Shown here: piece by piece, positions 55,625-63,729 of the stretch
How the letters are laid out: every line of letters starts with the position of its first letter
Position numbering within the stretch: position 1 is the first letter of the stretch
Source: Myxococcales bacterium
GTDB taxonomy: Bacteria > Myxococcota > Myxococcia > Myxococcales > JAJYLH01
Length of the DNA: 64,000 bases
Direction of reading: 5' to 3'
Assembly: GCA_021787845.1 (NCBI GenBank)
Contig: JAJYLH010000012.1
Location: 33,017 to 97,016 of the forward strand
Notes under the pieces: model-generated
Databases searched by the model: none
Told to the model about the DNA's origin: nothing
What the model saw: only the letters and a program-made list of their open reading frames with translations
Translations under genes and position numbers: made by a program

Positions 55625-56938
55625 CTACTTCTTGGCGTCGGCGGCGACCTTCTCCAGCATCGCCGTGGTGACCGACTTCGGCCGCTCGATGGCGTAGCCG
55701 AGCGCGCGGTCCCAGATGATGTTCGCGAGGGTCCCGATGGCCCGGCCGATGCCGAAGAGCACCGTGTAGAACGAGTACTCCTGCACGCCGTAGTACCACT
55801 GGATGACGCCCGACTGCGCGTCGACGTTCGGCCACGGGTTCTTCGCCTTGCCCTGCTCCATCAGCACGCCCGGGGCCACCTTGTAGATCTGGCTGATGAC
55901 CTTGAAGAGCGGGTAGTCGGGCAGGTTCTTCAGGCAGAACTCGCGCTGCGACATGTAGCGGGGGTCGGTCTTGCGCAGCACCGCGTGGCCGTAGCCGGGG
56001 ACGACCTGGCCGCTCTTGAGCGTCGCCCACAAGGCGTCGCGGATGACCTCGTCGGTCGGCTCTTTCCCGCCCAGGCCCTCGATGAACTTCTGGGTCCAGC
56101 GCAGCACCTCTTCGTTCGCGAGGCCGTGCAAGGGGCCCGCGAGGCCGTTGATGCCCGCGCTGAGCGCGTAGTAGGCGTCCGAGAGCGCCGAGGCGACGAG
56201 GTGGACGGTGTGCGCCGAGACGTTCCCCGACTCGTGGTCCGAGTGGAGGACGAAGTACATGCGCGCCACGTCATCGTACGGGTGGGGGATGCCCATCATG
56301 TGGGCGAAGTTGCCGCCCCAGTCGAGCTTCGGGTCCGGCGCGATGGGCGTGTCGGAGCGGAACTTCATCCGGTAGATGTAGGCGCCGATGGTGGGCAGCT
56401 TCGCCAGCAGGTTGCAGGCGTCCTCGTACATCGGGTCCCAGTAGTCGTTCTTCTTCAGGTTGCCCTGGCGGTAGCGCTCGGCGAAAACGCTCTCCCTCTG
56501 CATCGAGAGGATCGCCGCCGAGAACATCGTCATCGGGTGGGTGTCGCGGGGCATCGCCCGCAGGACGTCGAAGACGTACTGCGGCACCTGCGAGCGGGCC
56601 TTGAAGTCCTCGACCACCGCGAGGGTCTCCTGCATCGACGGCATCTCGCCCGTCAGGAGGAAGCTCCAGAACCCCTCCACGAACGGGTAGTCGCTCCCGG
56701 GGACCTTGGGGAGCGCCGCGAACGTCTCCGGAATGGTCTTCCCGCGGAAGCGGATGCCCTCCTCCGGGTCGAGGTAGGAGATGTCCGTGACGAGGCACTT
56801 GATGCCCCGCGCGCCACCGATGGCTTGCTCGATGGTGATCTCCTGGAGCTTGGTGTCGCCGTGCTCCTTGAGGAGCTTGGTCGTGCGCGGCCGGTGCTCC
56901 TCGATTTTCTGGAACAACTTCTGCTTCAGCGTTGCCAT
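55625..56938 (-). CDS. gltA: Citrate synthase, eukaryote-like type
   Basis: Condenses oxaloacetate and acetyl-CoA. 437 residues. Catalytic triad His271 (GLAGPLHGLANEEVL), His318 (GYGHAVLRKTDPRYM) and Asp373 (NPWPNVDAQSG). The segments GNVSAHTVHLVASALSDAYYAL and EQGKAKNPWPNVDA are close to mitochondrial citrate synthase and lack the NADH-binding N-terminal insert of the E. coli hexameric enzyme. Such synthases occur in Geobacter-like bacteria. GAGGAGAG precedes the ATG. Confidence 0.94.
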   Translation of the reverse strand: MATLKQKLFQKIEEHRPRTTKLLKEHGDTKLQEITIEQAIGGARGIKCLVTDISYLDPEEGIRFRGKTIPETFAALPKVPGSDYPFVEGFWSFLLTGEMPSMQETLAVVEDFKARSQVPQYVFDVLRAMPRDTHPMTMFSAAILSMQRESVFAERYRQGNLKKNDYWDPMYEDACNLLAKLPTIGAYIYRMKFRSDTPIAPDPKLDWGGNFAHMMGIPHPYDDVARMYFVLHSDHESGNVSAHTVHLVASALSDAYYALSAGINGLAGPLHGLANEEVLRWTQKFIEGLGGKEPTDEVIRDALWATLKSGQVVPGYGHAVLRKTDPRYMSQREFCLKNLPDYPLFKVISQIYKVAPGVLMEQGKAKNPWPNVDAQSGVIQWYYGVQEYSFYTVLFGIGRAIGTLANIIWDRALGYAIERPKSVTTAMLEKVAADAKK

Positions 56939-56995
56939 GGTGTCTCTCCTCGTTGGCTCAAGGCCGGGCGGACCATGCGCCGGTGCGCGGGGAAA

Positions 56996-57010
56996 GTCAA
57001 CACCCCCCGG
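56996..57010 (-). promoter_or_regulatory. Promoter-like GGGGGGTGTTGACT element
   Basis: On the minus strand CCGGGGGGTGTTGACT ends in a -35-like TTGACT about 60 bases before the citrate synthase start, with a weak -10 (CATGGT) 17 bases on. Identical 15-base head occurs at 16537-16551 before an unrelated gene. Confidence 0.5.
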
Positions 57011-57032
57011 CCGAGCGCGAATCGCCTGGAAT

Positions 57033-57452
57033 TCAAGGTGTTTTGGCGCGGCGGCGACTGACGCGCCGGGCGAGAGCGGCTCCGCCGACCCCGGCGCCGA
57101 CGAGAGCCGCGAGGGGCCCGGCTTGGGCGAGGAGAAAGCGCCCGAGGTGTCCGCGCCCGACGCCCTCGACGAGGAGGATGGCGACCTCGAAGCCGGCGAC
57201 GAAAAAACCCACGAGAGCGCTGCCGAGGAGCGGGCCTTCCACGACGAGGGCCAGGAGCGCTGCCCCCGAGAAGGTGAGCAGCAGCTCGGCGGAGAAGTCG
57301 AGCAGGACCGAGCGCGGCAGGAAGCGCGCGAGGATGGCGAAGGCGATGTAGACGTAGACGGCGACCGCGACCTGCCGCACGAGATGCCGCGCGCTGTCGG
57401 TCAGGCGCAGGCGTGGCTCGGTCGGCGCGGTTCGCTCGGCGGGCTCGGACAC
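57033..57452 (-). CDS. Small multi-span membrane protein
   Basis: An integral membrane protein with about three hydrophobic segments (VAVAVYVYIAFAILARFL, LLLTFSGAALLALVVEGP, LVGFFVAGFEVAILLVEGV). I place the start at GTG 57452, giving 139 residues. The frame stays open upstream into a GATC array that supplies an ATG and the peptide SDQSDRSDRSDRT, so a repeat-extended start is possible. No family recognised. Confidence 0.6.
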   Translation of the reverse strand: MSEPAERTAPTEPRLRLTDSARHLVRQVAVAVYVYIAFAILARFLPRSVLLDFSAELLLTFSGAALLALVVEGPLLGSALVGFFVAGFEVAILLVEGVGRGHLGRFLLAQAGPLAALVGAGVGGAALARRVSRRRAKTP

Positions 57453-57490
57453 GACGCCCGGAGTATGCCCGATGGCGGCGACCGGTGTGC

Positions 57491-57540
57491 GATCAGACCG
57501 ATCAGACCGATCCGACTGATCGGACCGATCGGTCGGATCC
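57491..57540. repeat. GATC 9-bp array, 5' of membrane-protein gene
   Basis: About 50 bases with GATCAGACC, GATCCGACT and GATCGGACC units, lying at the start of the membrane-protein reading frame. Confidence 0.8.
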
Positions 57541-57632
57541 ACGTCGGGGCCCAGCGTTTCGCGGCGGGCACAGAGGCTCGCGGCCCGAAGGTCGGACGGG
57601 CCGTTGTCCGCGCTCGAGGCGAGCGGTTCCCC

Positions 57633-58634
57633 TCACGGCCGCACGAGCTTGAGCTCGATCGGCACCCGGAACAGGGTCGGAAGCCCGACGACACCAGAAA
57701 AGCGCAGCGCGCGCACCGACGAGTCGACGCAGGCGTGCAAGGCCGCGTCCTGCAGCGCGTCCGCGGTGAAGTCGACCGACCGCACGCGACCGTCGGCGTC
57801 GACCTCCACCCCGAGCACCACGGTACCGCCGGCGTCCGGCTTCTGTTGCAGCCGCTGGACGTAGCAGCGCGTCAGCGGGTCCTCGACCTCGCGAAGCTTG
57901 CGCGCGAGGGCCTTCGCATCGACGTTGTCCTGCACGGTCACCGGCCCCACCTGAGCCTCGGGCTTGCCAGTGTAGCCGCCGAGGACCGCCCGATGCGCGT
58001 CGGCAAGCGGCGTCTCCACCCGGCCGAGGAGCTTGCCGCTCCCGTCGCGCAGCTCGAAGGCGACCGGCCGCGCCGAGACCGTGAAGACGCCGGCCGCGAC
58101 GCTGCCCGAGCAGACCGGCCCCAGGTCGTCGTTCAGCTCGAAATAGGCGTCGAGCCTCGCCGTGCCCGCCGCGACCGACGCGCTCGCCGCCTTCGCGATG
58201 TCCGGCGGCATCGGCATCACCAACGGCTCGGTCACGGCGAACGCGACCTCCAGCGCGCCGTAGAGCAGCCGCAGCGGTCGCGAGAGGTCGAGCGCCAGCG
58301 TCTGCGCGTCCGAGTCGTAGTCGCCCAGGCGGAATCCACTCGCTCCGGCGCGCACGAGATACAGCTTCTTCATCGCGCTCTGGTGGGCGGCCTGAAACGC
58401 GTCCTTCGCCTTGGCCTTCTCGACAGGGCTGCCGGTGAACGGCACCTCTTCCACTGGGCGAGCGGCGAGGCAAACGGCACGAACCTGTTGCGGCTGCGTC
58501 AGCTCGACCAGATCCGCCGACGCGGCGCTCGTCCCTCGACTAGGCTCGGGATGAGCGGGAGCTGTCGGGGCGGGCGCGGCCCGCGCGCCGAGCGGGAGGG
58601 CTCCTGCCAAGAAAATGACCGCGAGTCGCCGCAT
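57633..58634 (-). CDS. Exported protein with AgmX/TonB-like C-terminal domain
   Basis: A 333-residue exported protein, ATG 58634 with GGGAG six bases upstream, signal peptide MRRLAVIFLAGALPLGARA. The C-terminal domain (about 230-333, RCYVQRLQQKPDAGGTVVLGVEVDADGRVRSVDF, CVDSSVRALRF) resembles the AgmX/TonB C-terminal domain, also present in the kinase at 29055. Directly after the signal peptide the sequence PAHPEPSRGTSAAS is a translated palindromic repeat (58530-58559). It may interact with TonB-like or envelope complexes. Confidence 0.78.
   Translation of the reverse strand: MRRLAVIFLAGALPLGARAAPAPTAPAHPEPSRGTSAASADLVELTQPQQVRAVCLAARPVEEVPFTGSPVEKAKAKDAFQAAHQSAMKKLYLVRAGASGFRLGDYDSDAQTLALDLSRPLRLLYGALEVAFAVTEPLVMPMPPDIAKAASASVAAGTARLDAYFELNDDLGPVCSGSVAAGVFTVSARPVAFELRDGSGKLLGRVETPLADAHRAVLGGYTGKPEAQVGPVTVQDNVDAKALARKLREVEDPLTRCYVQRLQQKPDAGGTVVLGVEVDADGRVRSVDFTADALQDAALHACVDSSVRALRFSGVVGLPTLFRVPIELKLVRP
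58530..58559. repeat. Palindromic repeat unit inside a coding sequence
   Basis: CTCGTCCCTCGACTAGGCTC and GGGATGAGC match the repeats at 19935, 20031 and 22087. It lies in frame just after the signal peptide of the TonB-like exported protein. Confidence 0.8.
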
Positions 58635-58764
58635 CTCGAGCTCCCTTCTTACCACCGTCCAAGATCCGAATCGCCTCGAGAATTCGTCCATCCCGACCAC
58701 GCCCGCTCATTCCGAGCCGACCTTCGCTCTTGGCCAGCGGTCGTCCTCGGCACGAGCGCTCCTT

Positions 58765-59733
58765 CTAAGCCTTGAGCCCCACCGCTCCACGCAACAGCTC
58801 GAACGTCGCCGGCAGCGTCCCCGGCTGCTCCCCGTCGATGTCCAGGAGCACCCGCTCGTCGCTCTCGGCGCTCAATCTTCTCACCGGAAAGCAGCGGGTG
58901 TTCTTCCACTTCGCGTGCTCGCCCGAATAGATGCCCGCCTGCTTGAACGCGAACGTGCGAAAGCCGAACCCCTGCCAGATCGTGGCGTGGAAGGTGCCGT
59001 CGTCGAGCTTCGCCTCGGGCGCGACCCGCATCCCGGCGCCGAAGAACTGGCCGTTGCCGAGGGCGACCACCGAAACCGACAGATCCTCGGGCGGCTGGTC
59101 GTCGGCATGGATGCGCACTCGGCAATCGGTCCATCCGACGAGCGCCCTGACCGACCCGAGCTTGAACGACAGCTTCCCGCCGAACCGTTTGCTCGCGCGG
59201 TTGACCGCCTCGTCGACGTTGCCGGAGATGCCGAACGACGCGACGTTGATGAAGTAACGGACCGCCTCGCTCCCGTCGTGGGCGCGAAAGCGCACCCGCC
59301 CGAGGTCGATCCGCCGAACGGGCGCCTCGTGCACATGCCGCACCGCTTCGCTCCAGTTCCCCGGCACCCCAGCCGTCCGGCGAAAGTCGCCGCCGGTGCC
59401 TTGCGGAAGGATGCCCACGGCCGCGTCGGGCGCTACCGGCGACCCGTCTTCCCGGAAGAAGCCGTTGACCACCTCGTTGAGCGTCCCGTCGCCGCCGACC
59501 GCGAGAATCAGCCGGTGGCCGCGCTGAAGCGCCGACCGCGAAAGCTCGATGGCGTGCAGCGGCCCGGTGGTGTGCCCGACTTGGACCTCGCCGAACGACG
59601 CGCGCGCGATGGCTTCCAACTCGGCCCAGCGCCGGCCGGTCTGGCCGTTCGCGCTCTTCGGGTTGACGACCAGGTACGGCACCCGAGCGGGATCCGGCAC
59701 CGGTGCCGCGGGGCTGTTCGAGGAATCGCTCAT
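58765..59733 (-). CDS. Diacylglycerol/lipid kinase (DagK/YegS family)
   Basis: A 322-residue lipid kinase with the catalytic-loop pattern VGGDGTLNEVVNGFF and GILPQGTGGDFRRT, plus VNPKSANGQTG near the N-terminus. It phosphorylates a lipid such as diacylglycerol; the exact substrate is not told. It lies 3 bp after the Fe-S protein gene, same direction. Confidence 0.9.
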   Translation of the reverse strand: MSDSSNSPAAPVPDPARVPYLVVNPKSANGQTGRRWAELEAIARASFGEVQVGHTTGPLHAIELSRSALQRGHRLILAVGGDGTLNEVVNGFFREDGSPVAPDAAVGILPQGTGGDFRRTAGVPGNWSEAVRHVHEAPVRRIDLGRVRFRAHDGSEAVRYFINVASFGISGNVDEAVNRASKRFGGKLSFKLGSVRALVGWTDCRVRIHADDQPPEDLSVSVVALGNGQFFGAGMRVAPEAKLDDGTFHATIWQGFGFRTFAFKQAGIYSGEHAKWKNTRCFPVRRLSAESDERVLLDIDGEQPGTLPATFELLRGAVGLKA

Positions 59734-59736
59734 CGC

Positions 59737-60927
59737 TCAGGGTTCCTTCGCCGGTTCGGGCCCGCACAGCCAGTCGGCGGCGAGCTCGACCACGTCGACC
59801 ACGTCCAGCCCGGCGGCGCTGAGCGCGCGCGCGCACGATGGGCAGGCGGTCGCCACCTTCTCGAGCCCGGTCGAGCGCAGCTCGTCGGCGCGGCTCATCG
59901 CCATCGCCTGCGCGAGCTCGGGATAGGTCTCCGGCACGAGCCCTCCGGCACCGCAGCAGTTCGCCTGCTCGCGCGACGTCGGCGCCTCGACGTACCCGGC
60001 GGCCAGCGACGCTTCCAGGAGCCGCCGCGGCGAGTCGTATTCGCCCAGGCCGCGTCCGAGCTGACAGGGATCGTGCCATGCCACGCGACCGGGGAGTGGC
60101 AACGCCTGGACGTCGGGGCCGAGCCGGCGGGCGAGGTAGGTGGTCGCGTGGATGACCGGGCCCCGCGGCTCGACGCCGACCGCGCGCGCGTCTTCGGTCA
60201 GGGCCCGCACGCAGGTGGCGGAGAGCGCGACGACTTCCCGGTCGCCCAGCCGTTCCCAGGCGCGGCTGACCTCCTTCTTGAACCGGTCGCGAAATCCGGC
60301 CTCGAAGAGCGGCCGGCCGCAGCAGAGCGGCTCTTTCGCGAGGGCGAGCGGCGCGTTCAGCCGGGAGGCGGCGCGGAGCGTCGCGCGGACCGAATTGGGA
60401 TTCGACAGCGGCGCCTCGCAGCCGGCGAAGAGGACGCTGGTGCTGCCGGGCGAGACCGCGGAATCCTCCGTGAGACGCGCGATGGCTTGGGCGAGGTCGC
60501 CTTGCTGGGTGTGTCCGTGTCGCTCGAAGCGTTCGACCACCGCGTGCGCGCCCGCGGGCGCGAGGCCTCGTTCGGCCGCGATGGCGCGCGCCTGTAAGAG
60601 CGCGTGGGGCACGTCGTTCTCGTGCTCGCACCAGGTGCGGCAGCGCAGGCAGCCGGTGCAGGCGTAGAGAATCTCGGCGGCGTCGGCGTCCAGCGGCCAA
60701 GCGGCACCGCCGTCGAAGAGCGCGCGGGCCTTGCGGAAGATCTGCTCGACGCCCGAGGGAAGCGGGGCCTGCGAGCGGGCGAGGGCGAGGGAGACGAGCG
60801 ACATCTTCCCCCAGGGCGTCAGCGTTTCGCGGGCCGACTCGTGGGCGACCGGGCAGGCGAAGCGACACATCTTCGGGCAGTAGAGACAGCGCTCGGCGGC
60901 ATCCGTCGCGGCCCGGTCGATCGACAT
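59737..60927 (-). CDS. GlpC/HdrD-like Fe-S oxidoreductase subunit
   Basis: A 396-residue iron-sulfur protein. Two 4Fe-4S ferredoxin motifs near the N-terminus (CLYCPKMCRFACPV and CTGCLRCRTWCEHE), then two CCG-type Cys-rich domains (CCGRPLFEAG and ANCCGAGGLVPE) of the heterodisulfide-reductase/GlpC class. It probably moves electrons from a flavoenzyme to quinone or thiol. Its partner dehydrogenase is not in the window. Coupled to the lipid kinase gene. Confidence 0.88.
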   Translation of the reverse strand: MSIDRAATDAAERCLYCPKMCRFACPVAHESARETLTPWGKMSLVSLALARSQAPLPSGVEQIFRKARALFDGGAAWPLDADAAEILYACTGCLRCRTWCEHENDVPHALLQARAIAAERGLAPAGAHAVVERFERHGHTQQGDLAQAIARLTEDSAVSPGSTSVLFAGCEAPLSNPNSVRATLRAASRLNAPLALAKEPLCCGRPLFEAGFRDRFKKEVSRAWERLGDREVVALSATCVRALTEDARAVGVEPRGPVIHATTYLARRLGPDVQALPLPGRVAWHDPCQLGRGLGEYDSPRRLLEASLAAGYVEAPTSREQANCCGAGGLVPETYPELAQAMAMSRADELRSTGLEKVATACPSCARALSAAGLDVVDVVELAADWLCGPEPAKEP

Positions 60928-60964
60928 GCGCGGGTTCTAACACGCGAGGCCCGGGCGGTCGCGA

Positions 60965-61004
60965 GTCGGACCGATCGGACCGATCCGACCGATCGGTCCG
61001 ATCC
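60965..61004. repeat. GATC 9-bp array
   Basis: Array between the Mce-type gene and the Fe-S protein gene, with GATCGGACC, GATCCGACC and GATCGGTCC units. Confidence 0.8.
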
Positions 61005-61025
61005 TCTGCGCGGCGTCCTGCGCCT

Positions 61026-62039
61026 TCACTTCCCGAACAAGAGCTCGGTCGGATGCGCGCGCAGCTCCTTCAGCAGGCTCTTGAGCTCCTGGTAGACCTT
61101 CGGGTCCTTGACGACCATCCCCGCGGTGCCCTTCCCGGTCTCGATGCCGTCGAGAATCGTCCCCGCGGTCTTCGAAACGTGCTGGAGACTCATCGCGAGC
61201 GCGCCGTATTTGGCGATGGTCGTCTTGAGCTTCGCCACGTCGGCGGGCGAGAGCGCACCCGTGGTCTTCTTGAGGCTCTTGACGAGCGCGTCGGTGTCCG
61301 CCAGGACGCTCGGCAGTTGCGCTCTCGCCACCTCGGCCGTCGCCGACAGGTCCTGGACCGCCGAGCGCACCTCGGCGCCGTTCAGGAGCCGGTCCGCGCT
61401 CTTCGCCACCTCGCCGACCTGGGCGAGCGCCTGGCGCGACGCGTCGAGTGTCCGCGCGAGATTGCCGACGAGGTCGCCGATGTCGCCCTGGTGGGCGCTG
61501 ATGACGGTGTTGAGCGTGTGCGCGAGCTCGGCGACCTCGAAGAGGAACTTCTGGAAGTTCTCGCCGCTGGCGGCGCTCTCGAGGAGGTCGCTCAGCTTCG
61601 CGAAGAGCACGTCGAGCCGCGGCGGGTCGAGCCCCCGGATCTCGGCGCCCGCCGGGAGCGGTCCCGGAGCCGTGCCCGGGAGCACCTCGACGTAGCTCTC
61701 GCCGAGCGCGCCCTGGGTGCCGATGGTCGCCGTCGCGTCGCTGCGCAGCGCGAGGGCCGCCTCGCGGTCGATGTCGAGGGTGAGCTGCACCGGTAGTGGC
61801 CTGCCGCTTCTGTCCTGGGCGGTCGGGCGGAAGACGACCGAGCGGACGCGTCCGACTTTCACGCCGGCGATCTTCACCGCCGCGCCGGCCGGCACCCCTC
61901 CGGCGTAGGCGAAATCGACGTGGAAGACGAACGAGCGCCCGGTGTGTAGGCCGGTCAGCGCGAGCACCAGCGCCGCCGCCACCGCCAGGCCGACGAGGGC
62001 GAACGCTCCGACCTTGACTTCGAGACGCCGGTCGTCCAT
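61026..62039 (-). CDS. MlaD/Mce-family lipid-transport protein
   Basis: A substrate-binding protein of Mce/Mla lipid transport, 337 residues. One N-terminal membrane helix (VGAFALVGLAVAAALVLAL), one MCE domain (about 38-130, GGVPAGAAVKIAGVKVGRV, ATIGTQGALGESYVEV), then a long helical region. ATG 62039 chosen; an in-frame ATG five codons upstream is possible. MlaE permease or MlaF ATPase genes are not adjacent, so it is separated from its transporter. Confidence 0.9.
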   Translation of the reverse strand: MDDRRLEVKVGAFALVGLAVAAALVLALTGLHTGRSFVFHVDFAYAGGVPAGAAVKIAGVKVGRVRSVVFRPTAQDRSGRPLPVQLTLDIDREAALALRSDATATIGTQGALGESYVEVLPGTAPGPLPAGAEIRGLDPPRLDVLFAKLSDLLESAASGENFQKFLFEVAELAHTLNTVISAHQGDIGDLVGNLARTLDASRQALAQVGEVAKSADRLLNGAEVRSAVQDLSATAEVARAQLPSVLADTDALVKSLKKTTGALSPADVAKLKTTIAKYGALAMSLQHVSKTAGTILDGIETGKGTAGMVVKDPKVYQELKSLLKELRAHPTELLFGK

Positions 62040-63003
62040 CGCGGCGCGGAGCATAGTCGAGCCGAACGCCGGCCGTGAAAAATCCGAGCGGGCGCAGCTC
62101 GTCCCGCCGCCCAGGAACATCCGGCCCGCACTTTCGGAGCTTCCGGCGACGCGCGCCAAAGCTCTTTCACGACGCCACCGCCCGCCGGCTTCCCCGCCCT
62201 CGACCGCTCGGACGTCTCATGCGTCAAGAGCTCCGGGTTCGCTGCCATGGAAATCGGGGTGTCGCTTCACGGAGCGCGGGCATCTTGCCCGCCCTGGGAT
62301 CGAGGGCGTCCCGCCCGACGCCGGCCAGGATGTCCAGGTCACGTCACCTTGTGGGCCTGCCGCAAGGTTCTGGCTCTGCGCCGTTTCGCGCGGGGTGGCG
62401 GGGAACGAGATGACGTTCATGATCATGCTCCTTGTCGGCCGAAATTGGAGCCGGACACGCCAGTGTCCGGGTGCAGGCACGGCAACGCGAATGAGGATTG
62501 TGGGGCTTCCCGCTTCGCATAGGTTGCCGACCGAACCCCGCGGCGCCCCCCCTCACCGACCCTCCCCCGCACAGAATGCGGGAGAGGGAGGAAAAGATCG
62601 CCTTCGCGAAGGCACAGTTGGAGCCCCTCTCCCGCGCTCTTGGCGGGGGAGGGGTTGGGGAGGGGGGGCGCCGCCGCAACCTGAACGAAGCCGATTCCCC
62701 CTCTCACCTGTCCGGCTCCATCGAGTCCGGGCGGCGCCGACGGGATCGGCAGGCTTCGGACCAGGACTTCGGTGTCAGACGGGGCCTTCGGGGCCCGTTG
62801 AACCTCTCGCGACGCCGGATGTCGTCCGAATCACCCGCGCGGGCGCATGACAGCGTTGTCGCGCCATGCCTCGGTCATCGCCGTCGAACGCGCGCGCCCT
62901 TGCGCACGGGTAGCCGGCACGTCGATTGCTAAGAACTCCCCGCCATGTGCCCGCGCGGTCTTCCGCGACAGCGGATGGGCCGTTCTATGCCCTGGAGTCG
63001 GGG
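62040..63003. other. Gene-free repeat nest
   Basis: No gene is supported. It contains a GGGCATCTTGCCCGCCC inverted unit (about 62275), the segment GGTTCTGGCTCTGCGCCGTT (62364-62383) repeated at 63871-63890, a 273-bp element with GGAGCCGGACA termini (62447-62719), and inside that an inverted CCCTCTCCCGC/GCGGGAGAGGG pair (about 62560-62670). Successive insertions are the likely origin. Confidence 0.7.
62447..62719. repeat. 273-bp element with 11-bp terminal inverted repeats
   Basis: Third and longest copy: GGAGCCGGACA at 62447-62457, TGTCCGGCTCC at 62709-62719. It contains a nested CCCTCTCCC-type inverted repeat, which explains the greater length. No transposase. Confidence 0.75.
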
Positions 63004-63729
63004 ATGGGTCGAGTCTTCTTCAAGAAAGCGATGGACACGCGAGCCTTCGGCGCGGTCCTGGGTTGGCGAAAGTATCAGCTCTTCTATGCGCGCTACCACG
63101 AGATGGTGCCCATCGTGCGGGAGCGCCGGCGGCAGACCGGCCGCGAGCTGCGGATTCTCGACATCGGGAGCGGGATGGGCCTGGCCAAGCAGCTCCTCGA
63201 TATCCATGCGGGCCCCGCCGAATGGACGGGCGTCGAGGTCGACGCCGAGCGCATCGAGATTTGCCGCCGGCTCGGATACCAGAAGCTCCTCACCGAGGTC
63301 GACCTCGAGCGCGCCTCGCTGCCGCTGGCGGATGGCGCCTTCGACATCGTCATCGCGAGCCATGTGCTGGAGCATCTCGAACCGGCGGCGCCGGGGGTGC
63401 CCGATTGGTTTCGGCTGGTCGCGCGCGGCGGCGCGCTCATCCTGGGCGTGCCGATGCACCTCGGCCCCATCGCCTGGCTCGCGCGGCTACGCTACCGCCT
63501 CAAAGGCCGGCGCCCGCGGGCGCACTGCCGATTCTTCACCCTGCGTTCCCTGCGTCGTCTGCTCGCGGATTTCCCCATCGAGCGTATCTGGGGCTTCCGG
63601 CTCCTCTCCGCCGGGCGTGAGCTGCCGCTGGAGGACTGGCGCTGGTTCTATCGGGGGTCGCTCTGGTTCGGACGCCACTTCCCGGGTTGGACCGCCGAGG
63701 TGAACGTGCTGCTCCGCCGGTCCGACTGA
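63004..63729 (+). CDS. SAM-dependent methyltransferase (class I)
   Basis: A 241-residue methyltransferase with motif I ILDIGSGMGLAKQLL, acidic residue in WTGVEVDAERIEIC, and motif IV FDIVIASHVLEHLE. Substrate unknown. I choose ATG 63004 (GGAG upstream); in-frame TTG 62926 and GTG 62947 would add 26 or 19 residues. The C-terminal aromatic WRWFYRGSLWFGRHFPGW could be membrane-associated. Confidence 0.85.
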   Translation: MGRVFFKKAMDTRAFGAVLGWRKYQLFYARYHEMVPIVRERRRQTGRELRILDIGSGMGLAKQLLDIHAGPAEWTGVEVDAERIEICRRLGYQKLLTEVDLERASLPLADGAFDIVIASHVLEHLEPAAPGVPDWFRLVARGGALILGVPMHLGPIAWLARLRYRLKGRRPRAHCRFFTLRSLRRLLADFPIERIWGFRLLSAGRELPLEDWRWFYRGSLWFGRHFPGWTAEVNVLLRRSD

